This document shows positions 24,252 through 33,462 of a stretch of DNA of 64,000 nucleotides, in pieces; the first letter of the stretch is position 1, and every line of letters starts with the position of its first letter. Made by a program: the position numbers and the translations under genes. The notes beneath the pieces are model-generated. The model was not told the origin of the DNA, did no database searches, and saw only the letters and a program-made list of their open reading frames with translations. Source of the stretch: Spyradosoma sp004558035. GTDB taxonomy: Bacteria > Verrucomicrobiota > Verrucomicrobiia > Opitutales > UBA953. The DNA lies in NCBI RefSeq assembly GCF_050314555.1, contig NZ_JBNPNH010000006.1:1-64000 (forward strand), in the 5' to 3' direction.

Positions 24252-25454
24252 ATGAACATCCACGAATACCAAGCGAAGCAGCTCTTTGCGGAATTCGGAA
24301 TTCCCGTTCCCGCCGGCGTTGCTTGTCAGAAAGAAGAAGAATTCGCCGCCGCGATCGATCAGATTCCGGGCGGCGTGTACGTCGTCAAGTCGCAGATTCA
24401 TGCGGGCGGGCGCGGCAAAGGCACGTTCAAGGACGGCTACCAGGGCGGCGTCAAGGTGACGAAGAGCAAGGAAGAAGCGCTCGCCGCCGCGAAGGCGATG
24501 CTGGGCAACACGCTCGTCACGAAGCAGACCGGTCCCGCGGGCCGCGTCGTGCGCACGATTTATTTCAATGAGGCCTCCTCGATCAAGCACGAATACTATC
24601 TCGCGATTCTGCTCGACCGCACGTGCTCGAAGCCGGTCGTGATCGCCTCCACGGAAGGCGGCATGAACATCGAGGAAGTCGCCGAAAAGACGCCGGAAAA
24701 GATCGCCAAGGTCTGGATCGATCCCGCGATCGGCATGCGCGCCTATCAGGCGGGCGAGCTCGCGTTCGCGCTCGGTTTCGAGGGCGAAGAGGCGAAGCAG
24801 TTCAAGAAGCTCGTGATGAACCTCTACAAGCTCTACGCGGCGAAGGACTGCTCGCTCGTCGAAATCAACCCGATGGTCTCCACGAACGACGGCAAGGTCA
24901 TCGCGCTCGACGCGAAGGTTTCGTTCGACGACAACGCGCTGTTCCGCCACCCGGAAGTCGAAGCGCTGCGCGACATCACGGAGGAGGACCCGAAGGAAGT
25001 CGAAGCCCGCAAGTACGACCTGAACTACATCGCGCTCGACGGCTCGATCGCGTGCCTCGTCAACGGCGCCGGTCTCGCCATGTCCACGATGGACATCATC
25101 AAGCACTGCGGCGGCTCTCCCGCGAACTTCCTCGACGTCGGCGGCTCCGCCACGGTCGAGCAGGTCACGGCGGCGTTCCGCATCATTTCGCAGGACCCGA
25201 ACGTGAAGGGCATTCTCGTCAACATCTTCGGCGGGATCATGAGCTGCCTCACGATCGCGGAAGGCGTCGTCGAAGCGACGAAGGCGGTCGGCATCAAGGT
25301 GCCGCTGATCGTGCGCCTCGAAGGCAACCAGGTCGAGGAAGGCAAGAAGGTTCTCGCCGAAAGCGGCCTGAAGATCACGCCGGCGGACAGCCTTTTCGAC
25401 GGCGCGCAGAAGGCCGTCGCGGAAGTCAACGCGTACGTCGCGGCGAACAAATAA
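24252..25454 (+). CDS. sucC: succinyl-CoA ligase (ADP-forming) beta subunit
   Basis: A 400-residue beta subunit of the TCA-cycle enzyme that makes ATP or GTP from succinyl-CoA. It starts with the family hallmark MNIHEYQAKQLFAEFG. An ATP-grasp domain includes KSQIHAGGRGKG and EINPMV with metal-binding residues. The C-terminal CoA-ligase domain has NIFGGIM and GNQVEEGKK. It is slightly longer than the E. coli protein (388). sucD follows after 24 bases, forming the usual operon. Confidence 0.96.
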   Translation: MNIHEYQAKQLFAEFGIPVPAGVACQKEEEFAAAIDQIPGGVYVVKSQIHAGGRGKGTFKDGYQGGVKVTKSKEEALAAAKAMLGNTLVTKQTGPAGRVVRTIYFNEASSIKHEYYLAILLDRTCSKPVVIASTEGGMNIEEVAEKTPEKIAKVWIDPAIGMRAYQAGELAFALGFEGEEAKQFKKLVMNLYKLYAAKDCSLVEINPMVSTNDGKVIALDAKVSFDDNALFRHPEVEALRDITEEDPKEVEARKYDLNYIALDGSIACLVNGAGLAMSTMDIIKHCGGSPANFLDVGGSATVEQVTAAFRIISQDPNVKGILVNIFGGIMSCLTIAEGVVEATKAVGIKVPLIVRLEGNQVEEGKKVLAESGLKITPADSLFDGAQKAVAEVNAYVAANK

Positions 25455-25478
25455 TTTCAAAAGAGAAAGTTTCAGACC

Positions 25479-26372
25479 ATGAGTATTCTCGTCAACAAAG
25501 ACACGCGCGTCGTCGGGCAGGGCATCACCGGCAAGGCGGGCTCCAAGCACGCGCTCAACAACATCCGCTACGGCACGAACTACGTCGCCGCGGTCACGCC
25601 GGGCAAGGGCGGACAGAAGTTTGACGCCGACGGCAAAACGATTCCCGTGCTCAACACGGTGCGCGAGGCCGTCGAAAAGGAAGGCGCGAACACGTCCGTC
25701 ATTTTCGTTCCGCCGCCCTTCGCCGCGGAAGGCATCATGGAAGCGATCGACGCGGGCATCAAGACCATCGTCTGCATCACGGAAGGCATTCCGGTGCGCG
25801 ACATGGCGCTCGTGAAGGAAAAGCTGCGCCAGGCTCCGGACGTCCGCCTCATCGGGCCGAACTGCCCGGGCATCATGACGCCGGGCGAGTGCAACATCGG
25901 CATCATGCCGGGCTACATCGCGCGCCCGGGCCGCGTCGGCATCCTTTCCCGCTCGGGAACGCTGACCTACGAAGGCATGTACCAGATCACCCAGGCGGGC
26001 TACGGTCAGTCCACCTGCGTCGGCATCGGCGGCGACCCGATTCAGGGCCTCACGCACCTCGACGTGGTGAAGCTCTTCAATGAAGACCCGGACACGGACG
26101 CGATTCTGATGATCGGCGAAATCGGCGGCACCGCCGAAATCGAAGCCGCCGAATACATCAAGGCGAACGTGAAGAAGCCGGTCGCGGCGTTCATCGCGGG
26201 CCGCACGGCGCCTCCCGGCCGCCGCATGGGCCACGCCGGCGCGGTCGTCGGCGGCAAGGGCACCTCGGCGGAAGACAAGGTGCGCGCGCTCGAAGCCGCG
26301 GGCATCGCGGTCGCGAAGACGCCTTCGCACCTCGCCGAAGCGCTGTTCTCCGTCTGGAACCCGAAGGCCTGA
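25479..26372 (+). CDS. sucD: succinyl-CoA ligase (ADP-forming) alpha subunit
   Basis: A 297-residue alpha subunit. The N-terminal CoA-binding Rossmann domain includes GQGITGKAGSKH. The active-site histidine that is phosphorylated in catalysis is H252 in GRRMGHAGAVV. GPNCPGIMTPGE is the family signature near residue 130. It is co-transcribed with sucC. A motif-built terminator follows 30 bases after the stop. Confidence 0.96.
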   Translation: MSILVNKDTRVVGQGITGKAGSKHALNNIRYGTNYVAAVTPGKGGQKFDADGKTIPVLNTVREAVEKEGANTSVIFVPPPFAAEGIMEAIDAGIKTIVCITEGIPVRDMALVKEKLRQAPDVRLIGPNCPGIMTPGECNIGIMPGYIARPGRVGILSRSGTLTYEGMYQITQAGYGQSTCVGIGGDPIQGLTHLDVVKLFNEDPDTDAILMIGEIGGTAEIEAAEYIKANVKKPVAAFIAGRTAPPGRRMGHAGAVVGGKGTSAEDKVRALEAAGIAVAKTPSHLAEALFSVWNPKA

Positions 26373-26401
26373 AGCCCCGAGCCTCAACGCCTGAAAGAAG
26401 A

Positions 26402-26437
26402 GCGTTCCCGCGATCCGTTCGCGGGAACGCTTTTTTT
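26402..26437 (+). terminator. terminator of sucCD built from inverted GCGGGAACGC motifs
   Basis: GCGTTCCCGCG (26402-26412) pairs with CGCGGGAACGC (26420-26430), loop of seven bases, then seven T. Confidence 0.9.
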
Positions 26438-26513
26438 GCGCGGAGGAAACCGCAAAGGTAACGGAAGTTTTGTTTCGGGGAAGCTTCGCGCCAGCCCTCC
26501 GCGGGAACGTGAA

Positions 26514-26655
26514 AACGAACAGGGATTTCGGGGATTTCAAGGGATTTGATTCAGGTTTCGTAAGGTTGCGCTCGCGGCGTTCCGTTCCCCTGTTTCTAAA
26601 AAAGCTTAAAGCTTAAAGGGGCGTTTGTGCGGGCGGTTTCCGAGGACGCGGCGGG
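26514..26655 (+). repeat. dispersed intergenic repeat, copy 1
   Basis: Begins with GAACAGGGATTTCGGGGATT and ends near GTTTGTGCGGGCGG, with CCGTTCCCCTGTTTCT and GCTTAAAGGGG inside. The same ordered blocks occur at 36508-36820 and, reversed, at 45945-46107. It occupies most of the 421-base gap between sucD and the symporter gene. No gene was seen in this gap. Confidence 0.7.
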
Positions 26656-26723
26656 AAGAATCGCTTTCCTCGAAAGAAACTTCCATCGACTTCTGAGCTT
26701 CCGGTAAAAATCTGAATTCGTGC

Positions 26724-26751
26724 TTGCTCCGGGGCGGGAACGGCTTACACT
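26724..26751 (+). promoter_or_regulatory. candidate sigma-70 type promoter of the symporter gene
   Basis: TTGCTC, 16 bases, TACACT, ending 43 bases before the start codon. The -35-like TTGC start is also seen before nuoG and the RHS gene. Confidence 0.4.
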
Positions 26752-26794
26752 TTCCCACCTTTAAATCACTCGGAAATCGTTACCCAAATTCCTT

Positions 26795-28957
26795 ATGTAT
26801 ACCATGTCATTATTGGCGCAGGCGGCAGCTGCCGCTTCAGAAAATCCAATGAGCATGCTCGACGCCGTCCTTTTCTGTCTGGCGGTCGTCGGCGTCATCG
26901 GCCTTGGCATCTACAAGGCCCGCCCGAAGAAAGTCGAGGGCGAAGCGAAGAAGGACACCAGCGCGGCGGATTACTTTCTCGCCGGGCGCGGTCTGTCCTG
27001 GTGGCTGGTCGGCTTCTCGCTGATCGCGGCGAACATTTCGACGGAGCAGTTCGTCGGCATGTCCGGGCAGGCGGCGGACTGGCTGGGGCTCGCGATCGCG
27101 GGCTATGAATGGCTCGCGGCGATCGTGTTGGTCATCGTCGCGTTCTTCTTCCTGCCGAAACTGCTGCGCTGCGGCGTGTACACGATTCCGGAATTTCTGG
27201 AAACGCGCTACAATCTCGGCTCGCGCACGATCATGGCGATTTCGACGCTGCTGATTCTCGTCGGCGTGCCGACGGCGGGCGTCATCTTCGCGGGCGCGAA
27301 GTGCATCGCGGTGTTCTTCTTCGGCGCGACGGGCGTCACGGGCGTCGACTTCAACACGGTCGCGGACGGCGCGCTCACGCTCGGCAGCCTCGTGGACGGG
27401 AACATTCTCGTCGGCTGCGTCATCATCGCGTTCTGCGCGGCGGTTTACGTCTTCGTGGGCGGGCTGAAGGCCTGCGCGTGGACGGACCTCATTTGGGGCT
27501 CGGCGCTGATTCTCGGCGGCGGCGTCATCGCGTATTTGGCGATCACGGCGCTCGGGAACGCGGATCCGAATCACCTGATCCAGTCCGCGGCGGCGAATTC
27601 CGGCGCGACGGTCGAAGGCCTGCAGAACGCGGGCGGGATTGAACGCTTCCTGCAGCTCAACGCGGGCGAAGCCGCTTCCGGCATGAACTCCATCGGCGGC
27701 AAGCTGCACATGATCCGTCCGGCGGACGACCCGTCGATCCCGTGGACGGCGCTGCTGCTCGGTCTGTGGATTCCGAATTTCTTCTACTGGGGGCTGAACC
27801 AGTACATCATGCAGCGCACGCTCGCGTCGAAGTCCGTCGCCGAAGGGCAGATGGGCATCGTGTTCGCGGCGTTCCTGAAGCTGCTGATCCCGTTCGTCGT
27901 CGTCATTCCCGGCATTCTCGCCTACAACCTTTACCGCGACGACCTCAAGTCCTCCGCGGACGAAAAGAACGCCGCGGCGATCCAGGTCGTGGAAAATTCC
28001 GCCGACGCGGACAAGACGGTTTATTTCGTGACCGGCGAATACCTGCTCCAGAACAGCGACAAGGGCATCGCGCTCCTTGAAAAGAACATCGTCGCCTACA
28101 ACAAGGCGAATCCGGAAGCGCCGCTCACGCAGGAAGTCCTCGACGCCACGATCGTTCCCCACGTGAACGCGCTGCTCGCGGACATCAAGAACCCGGAAAC
28201 GACGCTCGCGGACCGCATCCCGCTCGCGCAGAAGGTGGCGGACTGGAACGCGGAGACCTTCGTCGCGACCGCTCCCGCGAAGGGGCTGAAGGTTTCGCAG
28301 AAGCTCGTCGGCTTCGACTACGACGCGGCGTTCCCGACGCTGATGAAGAAGCTGATGAAGCCGGGCATCACGTGGTTCGTGCTCGCGGCGCTCTTCGGCG
28401 CGGTCGTCTCCTCGCTCGCGTCGATGCTCAATTCCGCCTCGACCATCTTCACGATGGACATCTACCACAAGCTGGTTCCCTCGTCTTCGCCGGAATCGCT
28501 CGTGAAGGTCGGCAAGATCGGCGTCGTCGTCTGCGTGCTGATCGCGCTCGGTCTCGCGCCGTTCCTGAACAGCCCGATCTTCGGCGGCATCTTCAACTTC
28601 ATTCAGGAATTCCAGGGCTTCATTTCCCCGGGCGTTCTGTGCGTGTTCCTCTTCGGCTTCTTCGTGCCGAAGTGCCCGCGCGTGTTCGGCTGGCTCGGCA
28701 TTCTCGTGAACGCGGTGCTCTACGGCGCGCTGAAGCTCTCGGTGCCGGACATGGCGTTCCTGAACCGCATGTCGATCTGCCTCATCGTCTGCATCGTCAT
28801 CGGCGCGCTGCTCACGGCGTGGAACGCGGCGAAGGGCGGCCAGGCGGTCATCGTTCCCGCGAAGAACGAAGTGCCGCTCGAAGGCTCGGGCAAGGCGAAG
28901 GCGTTCGGCGTGTTCGTGATCGTCGCGACCCTCGCGCTCTACACGCTGTTCTGGTAA
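26795..28957 (+). CDS. sodium:solute symporter (SSS family, SGLT-like)
   Basis: A 720-residue integral membrane transporter. The N-terminal part has GLGIYKARPKK, then YFLAGRGLSWWLVGFSLIA and ANISTEQFVGMSG, the SGLT/vSGLT-type signatures. The later motif SSLASMLNSASTIFTMDIY carries the conserved Na2-site serines. At least 13 hydrophobic segments are visible. Residues about 385-507 are an unusual hydrophilic insertion between two late helices, which makes it longer than common 500-600 residue family members. The substrate (sugar or other organic solute) cannot be read from the sequence. It is a single-gene unit with its own promoter candidate and a bidirectional terminator. Confidence 0.9.
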   Translation: MYTMSLLAQAAAAASENPMSMLDAVLFCLAVVGVIGLGIYKARPKKVEGEAKKDTSAADYFLAGRGLSWWLVGFSLIAANISTEQFVGMSGQAADWLGLAIAGYEWLAAIVLVIVAFFFLPKLLRCGVYTIPEFLETRYNLGSRTIMAISTLLILVGVPTAGVIFAGAKCIAVFFFGATGVTGVDFNTVADGALTLGSLVDGNILVGCVIIAFCAAVYVFVGGLKACAWTDLIWGSALILGGGVIAYLAITALGNADPNHLIQSAAANSGATVEGLQNAGGIERFLQLNAGEAASGMNSIGGKLHMIRPADDPSIPWTALLLGLWIPNFFYWGLNQYIMQRTLASKSVAEGQMGIVFAAFLKLLIPFVVVIPGILAYNLYRDDLKSSADEKNAAAIQVVENSADADKTVYFVTGEYLLQNSDKGIALLEKNIVAYNKANPEAPLTQEVLDATIVPHVNALLADIKNPETTLADRIPLAQKVADWNAETFVATAPAKGLKVSQKLVGFDYDAAFPTLMKKLMKPGITWFVLAALFGAVVSSLASMLNSASTIFTMDIYHKLVPSSSPESLVKVGKIGVVVCVLIALGLAPFLNSPIFGGIFNFIQEFQGFISPGVLCVFLFGFFVPKCPRVFGWLGILVNAVLYGALKLSVPDMAFLNRMSICLIVCIVIGALLTAWNAAKGGQAVIVPAKNEVPLEGSGKAKAFGVFVIVATLALYTLFW

Positions 28958-29030
28958 GAAAGACGAGGAGTCGAAAAGTCGAGGCGCTGAAAAGGCGGTT
29001 ATTCCTCAACTCTTAGACTCTTAAACTGAA

Positions 29031-29067
29031 AAAACGTTCCCGTCGGGATTCCGGCGGGAACGTTTTT
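29031..29067. terminator. bidirectional terminator built from inverted motifs
   Basis: AAAACGTTCCCG (29031-29042) pairs with CGGGAACGTTTT (29055-29066). An A run on the left and T run on the right let it serve both the symporter gene and the convergent prmC gene, which ends two bases away. Confidence 0.9.
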
Positions 29068-29068
29068 T

Positions 29069-29935
29069 TCACCGCGCGAAGAAGAAGCGCGGGCGGTCGG
29101 AGAGGTCGGTGCGGGATTCCGTTTCGGAAAAGCCGCATTCGCGGGCGATTTCCGCGAGGCGCGCGTGGTGCGCGACGCCCGTTTCGAGCGCGACGAATCC
29201 GCCGGGAGCGAGGCGTTCCCTCGCGCCGCGCAGGATTTTTTCGAGGTCGGCGAGCCCGTCGTTCTCGGCGACGAGCGCGGAAAGCGGCTCGCGTTCGCGC
29301 ACTTCCGGCTCGGCGCACTCCCATTCCGCGCGCGTGAGGTAGGGCGGGTTGGAGACGATCGCGTCGAACGTTCCCGCGACGTTTTCGAACCAGTCGCTCC
29401 GCAGAAATTCGACGTCGGCGGGAACGCCTTTCTTCTCGAAATTGAGCGCGAAATTTTCGCGGGCGAGGGCGAGCGCGTCGGCGGAGACGTCCGCGGCGAC
29501 GAGGCGCGTTCCCGGGCGTTCGGCGGCGATCGCGAGGGCGATCGCGCCCGTTCCCGTGCCGAGGTCGAGCACGCGCGCGGCGGGTGTTCCCGCGGGGCGC
29601 GCGGCGGCGAGCTTTTCGAGCACGAAGCCGACGAGCTCCTCCGTCTCCGGGCGCGGAATGAGCGCGCGCGGATCGCACTTCAGCGTGAGCGTGCGGAAAT
29701 CCGTTTCGCCGACGACGTACTGCACGGGCTCGCGGCGGGAGCGGCGCACGACGCGTTCCCGCAGCAGGTCGGTTTGCTCCCGCGTGAGCGGGCGTTCGAA
29801 CTGCAGGTAGAGATCGAGGCGGCGGCAGCCGAGCGTTCCCGCGAAGATGAGCTCGCTCTGCAGGCGCGCGTTCCCGACGCCTTTTTTCGCGAGGAAGTCC
29901 GTGCTTTTCTTCAGCAGCTCGAGGAGTGAATTCAT
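29069..29935 (-). CDS. prmC: peptide chain release factor N5-glutamine methyltransferase
   Basis: A 288-residue SAM-dependent enzyme that methylates the GGQ glutamine of release factors RF1/RF2. An N-terminal helical domain comes first, then RPETEEL at the domain junction. The SAM-binding motif VLDLGTGTGAIALA and the catalytic NPPY in SNPPYLT complete the family pattern. I start at ATG 29935 (MNSLLELLKK), where homologues begin; the open frame extends nine codons further. The usual neighbour prfA is absent here. Confidence 0.93.
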   Translation of the reverse strand: MNSLLELLKKSTDFLAKKGVGNARLQSELIFAGTLGCRRLDLYLQFERPLTREQTDLLRERVVRRSRREPVQYVVGETDFRTLTLKCDPRALIPRPETEELVGFVLEKLAAARPAGTPAARVLDLGTGTGAIALAIAAERPGTRLVAADVSADALALARENFALNFEKKGVPADVEFLRSDWFENVAGTFDAIVSNPPYLTRAEWECAEPEVREREPLSALVAENDGLADLEKILRGARERLAPGGFVALETGVAHHARLAEIARECGFSETESRTDLSDRPRFFFAR

Positions 29936-30007
29936 GAGCGGAATTTTTACGCGCTTCCGCACTTTTCACGAGCGCAAAAAAACGGGGCGCGCGTTCGAGG
30001 CGCCGAT

Positions 30008-30328
30008 TCAGCGGGTCGCCGCGGCCGCCTCGTATTTGCGGCGGAAGCATTCGGCGACGACGAAGGCGATCTCGGTCGAAAGCCAATAGACGACTTGGCG
30101 GGCTTCGCGGCGGGAAAGAACGAGATGCGTCGCCTTCATCTTGGAAAGGTGGAGCGACACGACCGGCTGCGGGAGCCTGGTGCGGCGTACGAGCTCGGAA
30201 ACCGTCAGCTCGCCCTGCAGCCTGAGCTCGTCGATGATGCGGATCCTCTGCGGGTGCCCGAGGGCGCGAAGATCTTCCGCCATTTCCTCGGCGAGGTCGC
30301 CGTAGCGCAGTTCATTTTTCGAAATCAT
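30008..30328 (-). CDS. ArsR-type winged-helix regulator
   Basis: A 106-residue DNA-binding protein. LRALGHPQRIRIIDELR, then LTVSELVRRTRLPQPVVSLHLSKMK (the recognition helix) and the beta-wing LVLSRREARQVVYWL give the ArsR/SmtB pattern. No ELCVC-type metal-binding cysteine motif is visible, so it probably does not sense thiophilic metals. It is divergent from nrdD over a 239-base AT-rich region, so it may control nrdDG and itself. A GC hairpin followed by a T run on the minus strand near 29985 may be its terminator. Confidence 0.85.
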   Translation of the reverse strand: MISKNELRYGDLAEEMAEDLRALGHPQRIRIIDELRLQGELTVSELVRRTRLPQPVVSLHLSKMKATHLVLSRREARQVVYWLSTEIAFVVAECFRRKYEAAAATR

Positions 30329-30567
30329 GATTCCGTTTATGAATTATTGAGATATTTAAATTTATTTGAAACAGGTATTTTTCGGGCGAAAATCCGTCAA
30401 GCGAAAATTTTTTTTTCGCCGCCGAGGCCGCATTTCATCGGGAAGAAAATTTTTCGGGAAAATCGTGCTTGCGGGAGCGCGTTTTCGGGGCAGGATTTCG
30501 ACTTACTTCACGAAATTTTCGCGGGATTTTCCCCTTACCTTCAAAACACAGCCATCATCCTCATTCC

Positions 30568-32775
30568 ATGATCCTCACAGTCATCAAACGCGACGGCCGC
30601 AAGGTCGGCTTTCACACGGACAAGATCATCGCCGCCATTCAGAAGGCGATGCTCGCGACCGATCTCGGCGAAGACATTTCGCTGGCGCAGCAGATCGCGC
30701 AGCGCATCGCCTATCAGGGCGACGAGGCGATGTCCGTCGAGGCGATTCAGGATCTCGTGGAAAACGAGCTGATGAAGTCGGAGCGCAAGGACGTCGCCCG
30801 CAAATACATCGCCTACCGCGACATGCGCAACGTCGCCCGCAAGGCGAAGACGCGCGACATCTTCCTCGAGATCATCGAGGCGAAGGCGAACGACGTCACG
30901 CGCGAGAACGCGAACATGAACGCCGACACGCCCGCGGGCATGATGATGAAGTTCGCGAGCGAGACGACCAAGCCCTTCGTGGACGACTATCTGCTCTCGC
31001 CCGAGGTCAAGGAAGCCGTCCGCAAAGGCTACATCCACATTCACGACAAGGACTACTACCCGACGAAGTCGCTCACGTGCGTGCAGCACCCGCTCGACAA
31101 GATTCTGAACGGCGGCTTCTTCGCCGGCCACGGCGAGTCCCGCCCCGCCAAGCGCATCGAGACGGCGAGCATTCTCGCCTGCATCTCCATGGAGACCGCG
31201 CAGAACGAAATGCACGGCGGGCAGGCGATCCCGGCGTTCGACTTCTATCTCGCGCCGTTCGTCCGCCGCAGCTTCATCGAGGAAATCAAGGTGCTCGAGG
31301 CCTATGAGGGTAAGGACTTCTCGCGCCTCTACGACGTCGAGATTCAGGATTATCTGACGAAGCCGCTCAACGCGTTCGAGGGCGAGGCGCGCATCGTCCA
31401 GCAGGCGGTCAACCGCACGGTCGAGCGCGTGCACCAGGCGATGGAGGCGTTCGTGCACAACATGAACACGATTCACTCCCGCGGCGGCAATCAGGTCGTC
31501 TTCAGCTCAATCAACTACGGCACGGACACGTCGGCGGAAGGCCGCTGCATCATCCGCGAGCTGCTGCTGACGACGGACCGCGGCGTCGGCAACGGCGCGA
31601 CCGCAATCTTCCCGATTCAGATCTGGAAGAAGAAGCGCGGCGTGAGCTATCTGCCGACCGACCGCAACTACGACCTGTACACGCTCGCGTGCAAGGTCTC
31701 CTCTCACCGCTTCTTCCCGAACTTCCTCAACCTCGACGCGCCGTTCAATCAGCACGAAAAGTGGCGCGCCGACGATCCTCAGCGCTACGTTTACGAGACG
31801 GCGACGATGGGCTGCCGCACGCGCGTCTTCGAAAACCGCTTCGGCGAAAAGACGTCCGTCGGCCGCGGGAACCTTTCGTTCACGACGGTCAACCTCGTGC
31901 GCCTCGCGCTCGAATGCCGCGAGATCGCGAACAAGGACGAGCGCATCACGCGGTTTTTCGAAAAGCTTTCGAGCACGCTGGACGTCGCCGCGAAGCAGCT
32001 GCACGAGCGCTTCGAGTTCCAGAAGACCGCGCTCGCGAAGCAGTTCCCGCTGCTGATGTCGTCGCTTTGGGTCGGCTGCAACGCGCTGAAGCCCGACGAC
32101 ACGATCGAGCCCGTCATCAACCAGGGCACGCTGGGCATCGGCTTCATCGGGCTCGCGGAATGCCTCGTCGCGCTCACGGGCAAGCATCACGGCGAAGATC
32201 CCGCGTCGCAGGAACTCGGGCTGCGCATCGTCACGTGGATGCGCGACAAGGCGAACGGCTACGCGGATTTCTACAAGCACAATTATTCCGTGCTCGCGAC
32301 GCCCGCGGAAGGGCTCGCCGGAAAATTCACGCGCGGGGACCGCAAGGCCTTCGGCTCCATTCCCGGCGTCACCGACCGCGACTACTACACGAACTCCAAC
32401 CACGTTCCCGTGTACTACAAGTGCTCCGCGACGCACAAGGCGAAGATCGAGGCGCCGTATCACGACCTCACGCGCGGCGGCCACATCTTCTACGTCGAGA
32501 TCGACGGGGACGCGACGCACAATCCCGAGGCGGTCGCCGCCGTCGTCGATCTGATGGACAAATACGACATCGGCTACGCGTCCGTGAACCATTCCCGCAA
32601 CCGCTGCATGGACTGCGGCGACGAGAACGCGGAAAAGGACTACCACAAGTGCCGCGTCTGCGGGAGCACGCACATCGACCAGATTCAGCGCATCACCGGC
32701 TACCTCGTCGGCACGACGTCGCGCTGGAATTCGGGCAAGCTCGCCGAGCTCCGCGACCGCGTCGTCCATGAATAA
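30568..32775 (+). CDS. nrdD: anaerobic ribonucleoside-triphosphate reductase (class III)
   Basis: A 735-residue glycyl-radical enzyme that reduces ribonucleoside triphosphates without oxygen. ATG 30568 places the ATP-cone regulatory domain (VIKRDGRKVGFHTDKII) at the very start. The large barrel domain contains INQGTLGIGFIG. Near the C-terminus a Zn site (CMDCGDE then CRVCGST) precedes the radical loop RITGYLVG, with Gly711 as the expected radical site. The activase gene nrdG follows 101 bases later. The upstream region shared with the ArsR gene holds a GCGAAAA/TTTTCGC hairpin near 30400 and AT-rich tracts, and may be the control region. Confidence 0.96.
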   Translation: MILTVIKRDGRKVGFHTDKIIAAIQKAMLATDLGEDISLAQQIAQRIAYQGDEAMSVEAIQDLVENELMKSERKDVARKYIAYRDMRNVARKAKTRDIFLEIIEAKANDVTRENANMNADTPAGMMMKFASETTKPFVDDYLLSPEVKEAVRKGYIHIHDKDYYPTKSLTCVQHPLDKILNGGFFAGHGESRPAKRIETASILACISMETAQNEMHGGQAIPAFDFYLAPFVRRSFIEEIKVLEAYEGKDFSRLYDVEIQDYLTKPLNAFEGEARIVQQAVNRTVERVHQAMEAFVHNMNTIHSRGGNQVVFSSINYGTDTSAEGRCIIRELLLTTDRGVGNGATAIFPIQIWKKKRGVSYLPTDRNYDLYTLACKVSSHRFFPNFLNLDAPFNQHEKWRADDPQRYVYETATMGCRTRVFENRFGEKTSVGRGNLSFTTVNLVRLALECREIANKDERITRFFEKLSSTLDVAAKQLHERFEFQKTALAKQFPLLMSSLWVGCNALKPDDTIEPVINQGTLGIGFIGLAECLVALTGKHHGEDPASQELGLRIVTWMRDKANGYADFYKHNYSVLATPAEGLAGKFTRGDRKAFGSIPGVTDRDYYTNSNHVPVYYKCSATHKAKIEAPYHDLTRGGHIFYVEIDGDATHNPEAVAAVVDLMDKYDIGYASVNHSRNRCMDCGDENAEKDYHKCRVCGSTHIDQIQRITGYLVGTTSRWNSGKLAELRDRVVHE

Positions 32776-32781
32776 GCACGG

Positions 32782-32837
32782 AAAGCGGAAAACGGAAAAT
32801 CTCCGCCGCCGGCAGACGATTTTCCGTTTTCCGCTTT
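32782..32837. repeat. perfect 20-bp inverted repeat between nrdD and nrdG
   Basis: AAAGCGGAAAACGGAAAATC (32782-32801) is the exact reverse complement of 32818-32837, with a 16-base loop. It is followed by tandem CCGCTTTTCATTTT units up to about 32870. In RNA this would be a long hairpin inside the nrdDG transcript, placed to attenuate, process or protect the message. Confidence 0.85.
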
Positions 32838-32876
32838 TCATTTTCCGCTTTTCATTTTCCGCGTTTCGTTTTCCTC

Positions 32877-33389
32877 ATGCCGCACGTGATTCGAGTTCTG
32901 CGCATCGTGCCCGACACCGTCGTCGACGGTCCCGGCTTCCGCACGAGCATCTACTGCGCGGGCTGCGCGCACCATTGCGAAGGCTGCCACAATCCGCAGA
33001 GCTGGGACTTTTCCGCGGGAACGCCGATGACGCCGCGGGAGATTCTCGACGCCGTGCTCGCCGAGTCTCCGGACTCGAACCTCACCTTCACGGGCGGCGA
33101 CCCGTTCTACCAGGCGGAAGCCTTCGCCGAACTCGCGGAACTTGCCAAGGCGTACGATCCGAAAAAGACGATCTGGTGCTACACGGGATTCACGTTCGAG
33201 GAAATTCTCGCCGACGCCCGCCTGCGCGCGCTGCTCGAAAAAATCGACGTGCTCGTGGACGGGCCGTTCGTGCTTGCCCGGCGCGACGTGACGAACTTCC
33301 GTTTCCGCGGCTCGTCGAATCAGCGCCTGATCGACGTTCCCGCCTCGCTCGCCGCGGGCGTTCCCGTCGCCTGGAGCTCCCGCTTCTGA
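32877..33389 (+). CDS. nrdG: anaerobic ribonucleotide reductase activating protein
   Basis: A 170-residue radical-SAM activase that installs the glycyl radical on NrdD. The cluster motif C30-AHH-C34-EG-C37 (CX3CX2C) is preceded by GPGFRTSIYCAGC. TFTGGDP is the SAM-contact glycine motif. Length is typical. It lies downstream of nrdD in the same direction, separated by the hairpin region. Confidence 0.94.
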   Translation: MPHVIRVLRIVPDTVVDGPGFRTSIYCAGCAHHCEGCHNPQSWDFSAGTPMTPREILDAVLAESPDSNLTFTGGDPFYQAEAFAELAELAKAYDPKKTIWCYTGFTFEEILADARLRALLEKIDVLVDGPFVLARRDVTNFRFRGSSNQRLIDVPASLAAGVPVAWSSRF

Positions 33390-33462
33390 TCCCGCGGGAG
33401 AGCAGGGGACGGCGCGTCCTCGGAATACTTCCCGCGCGGATTTTTTTAAAGGAAACCGGCTT

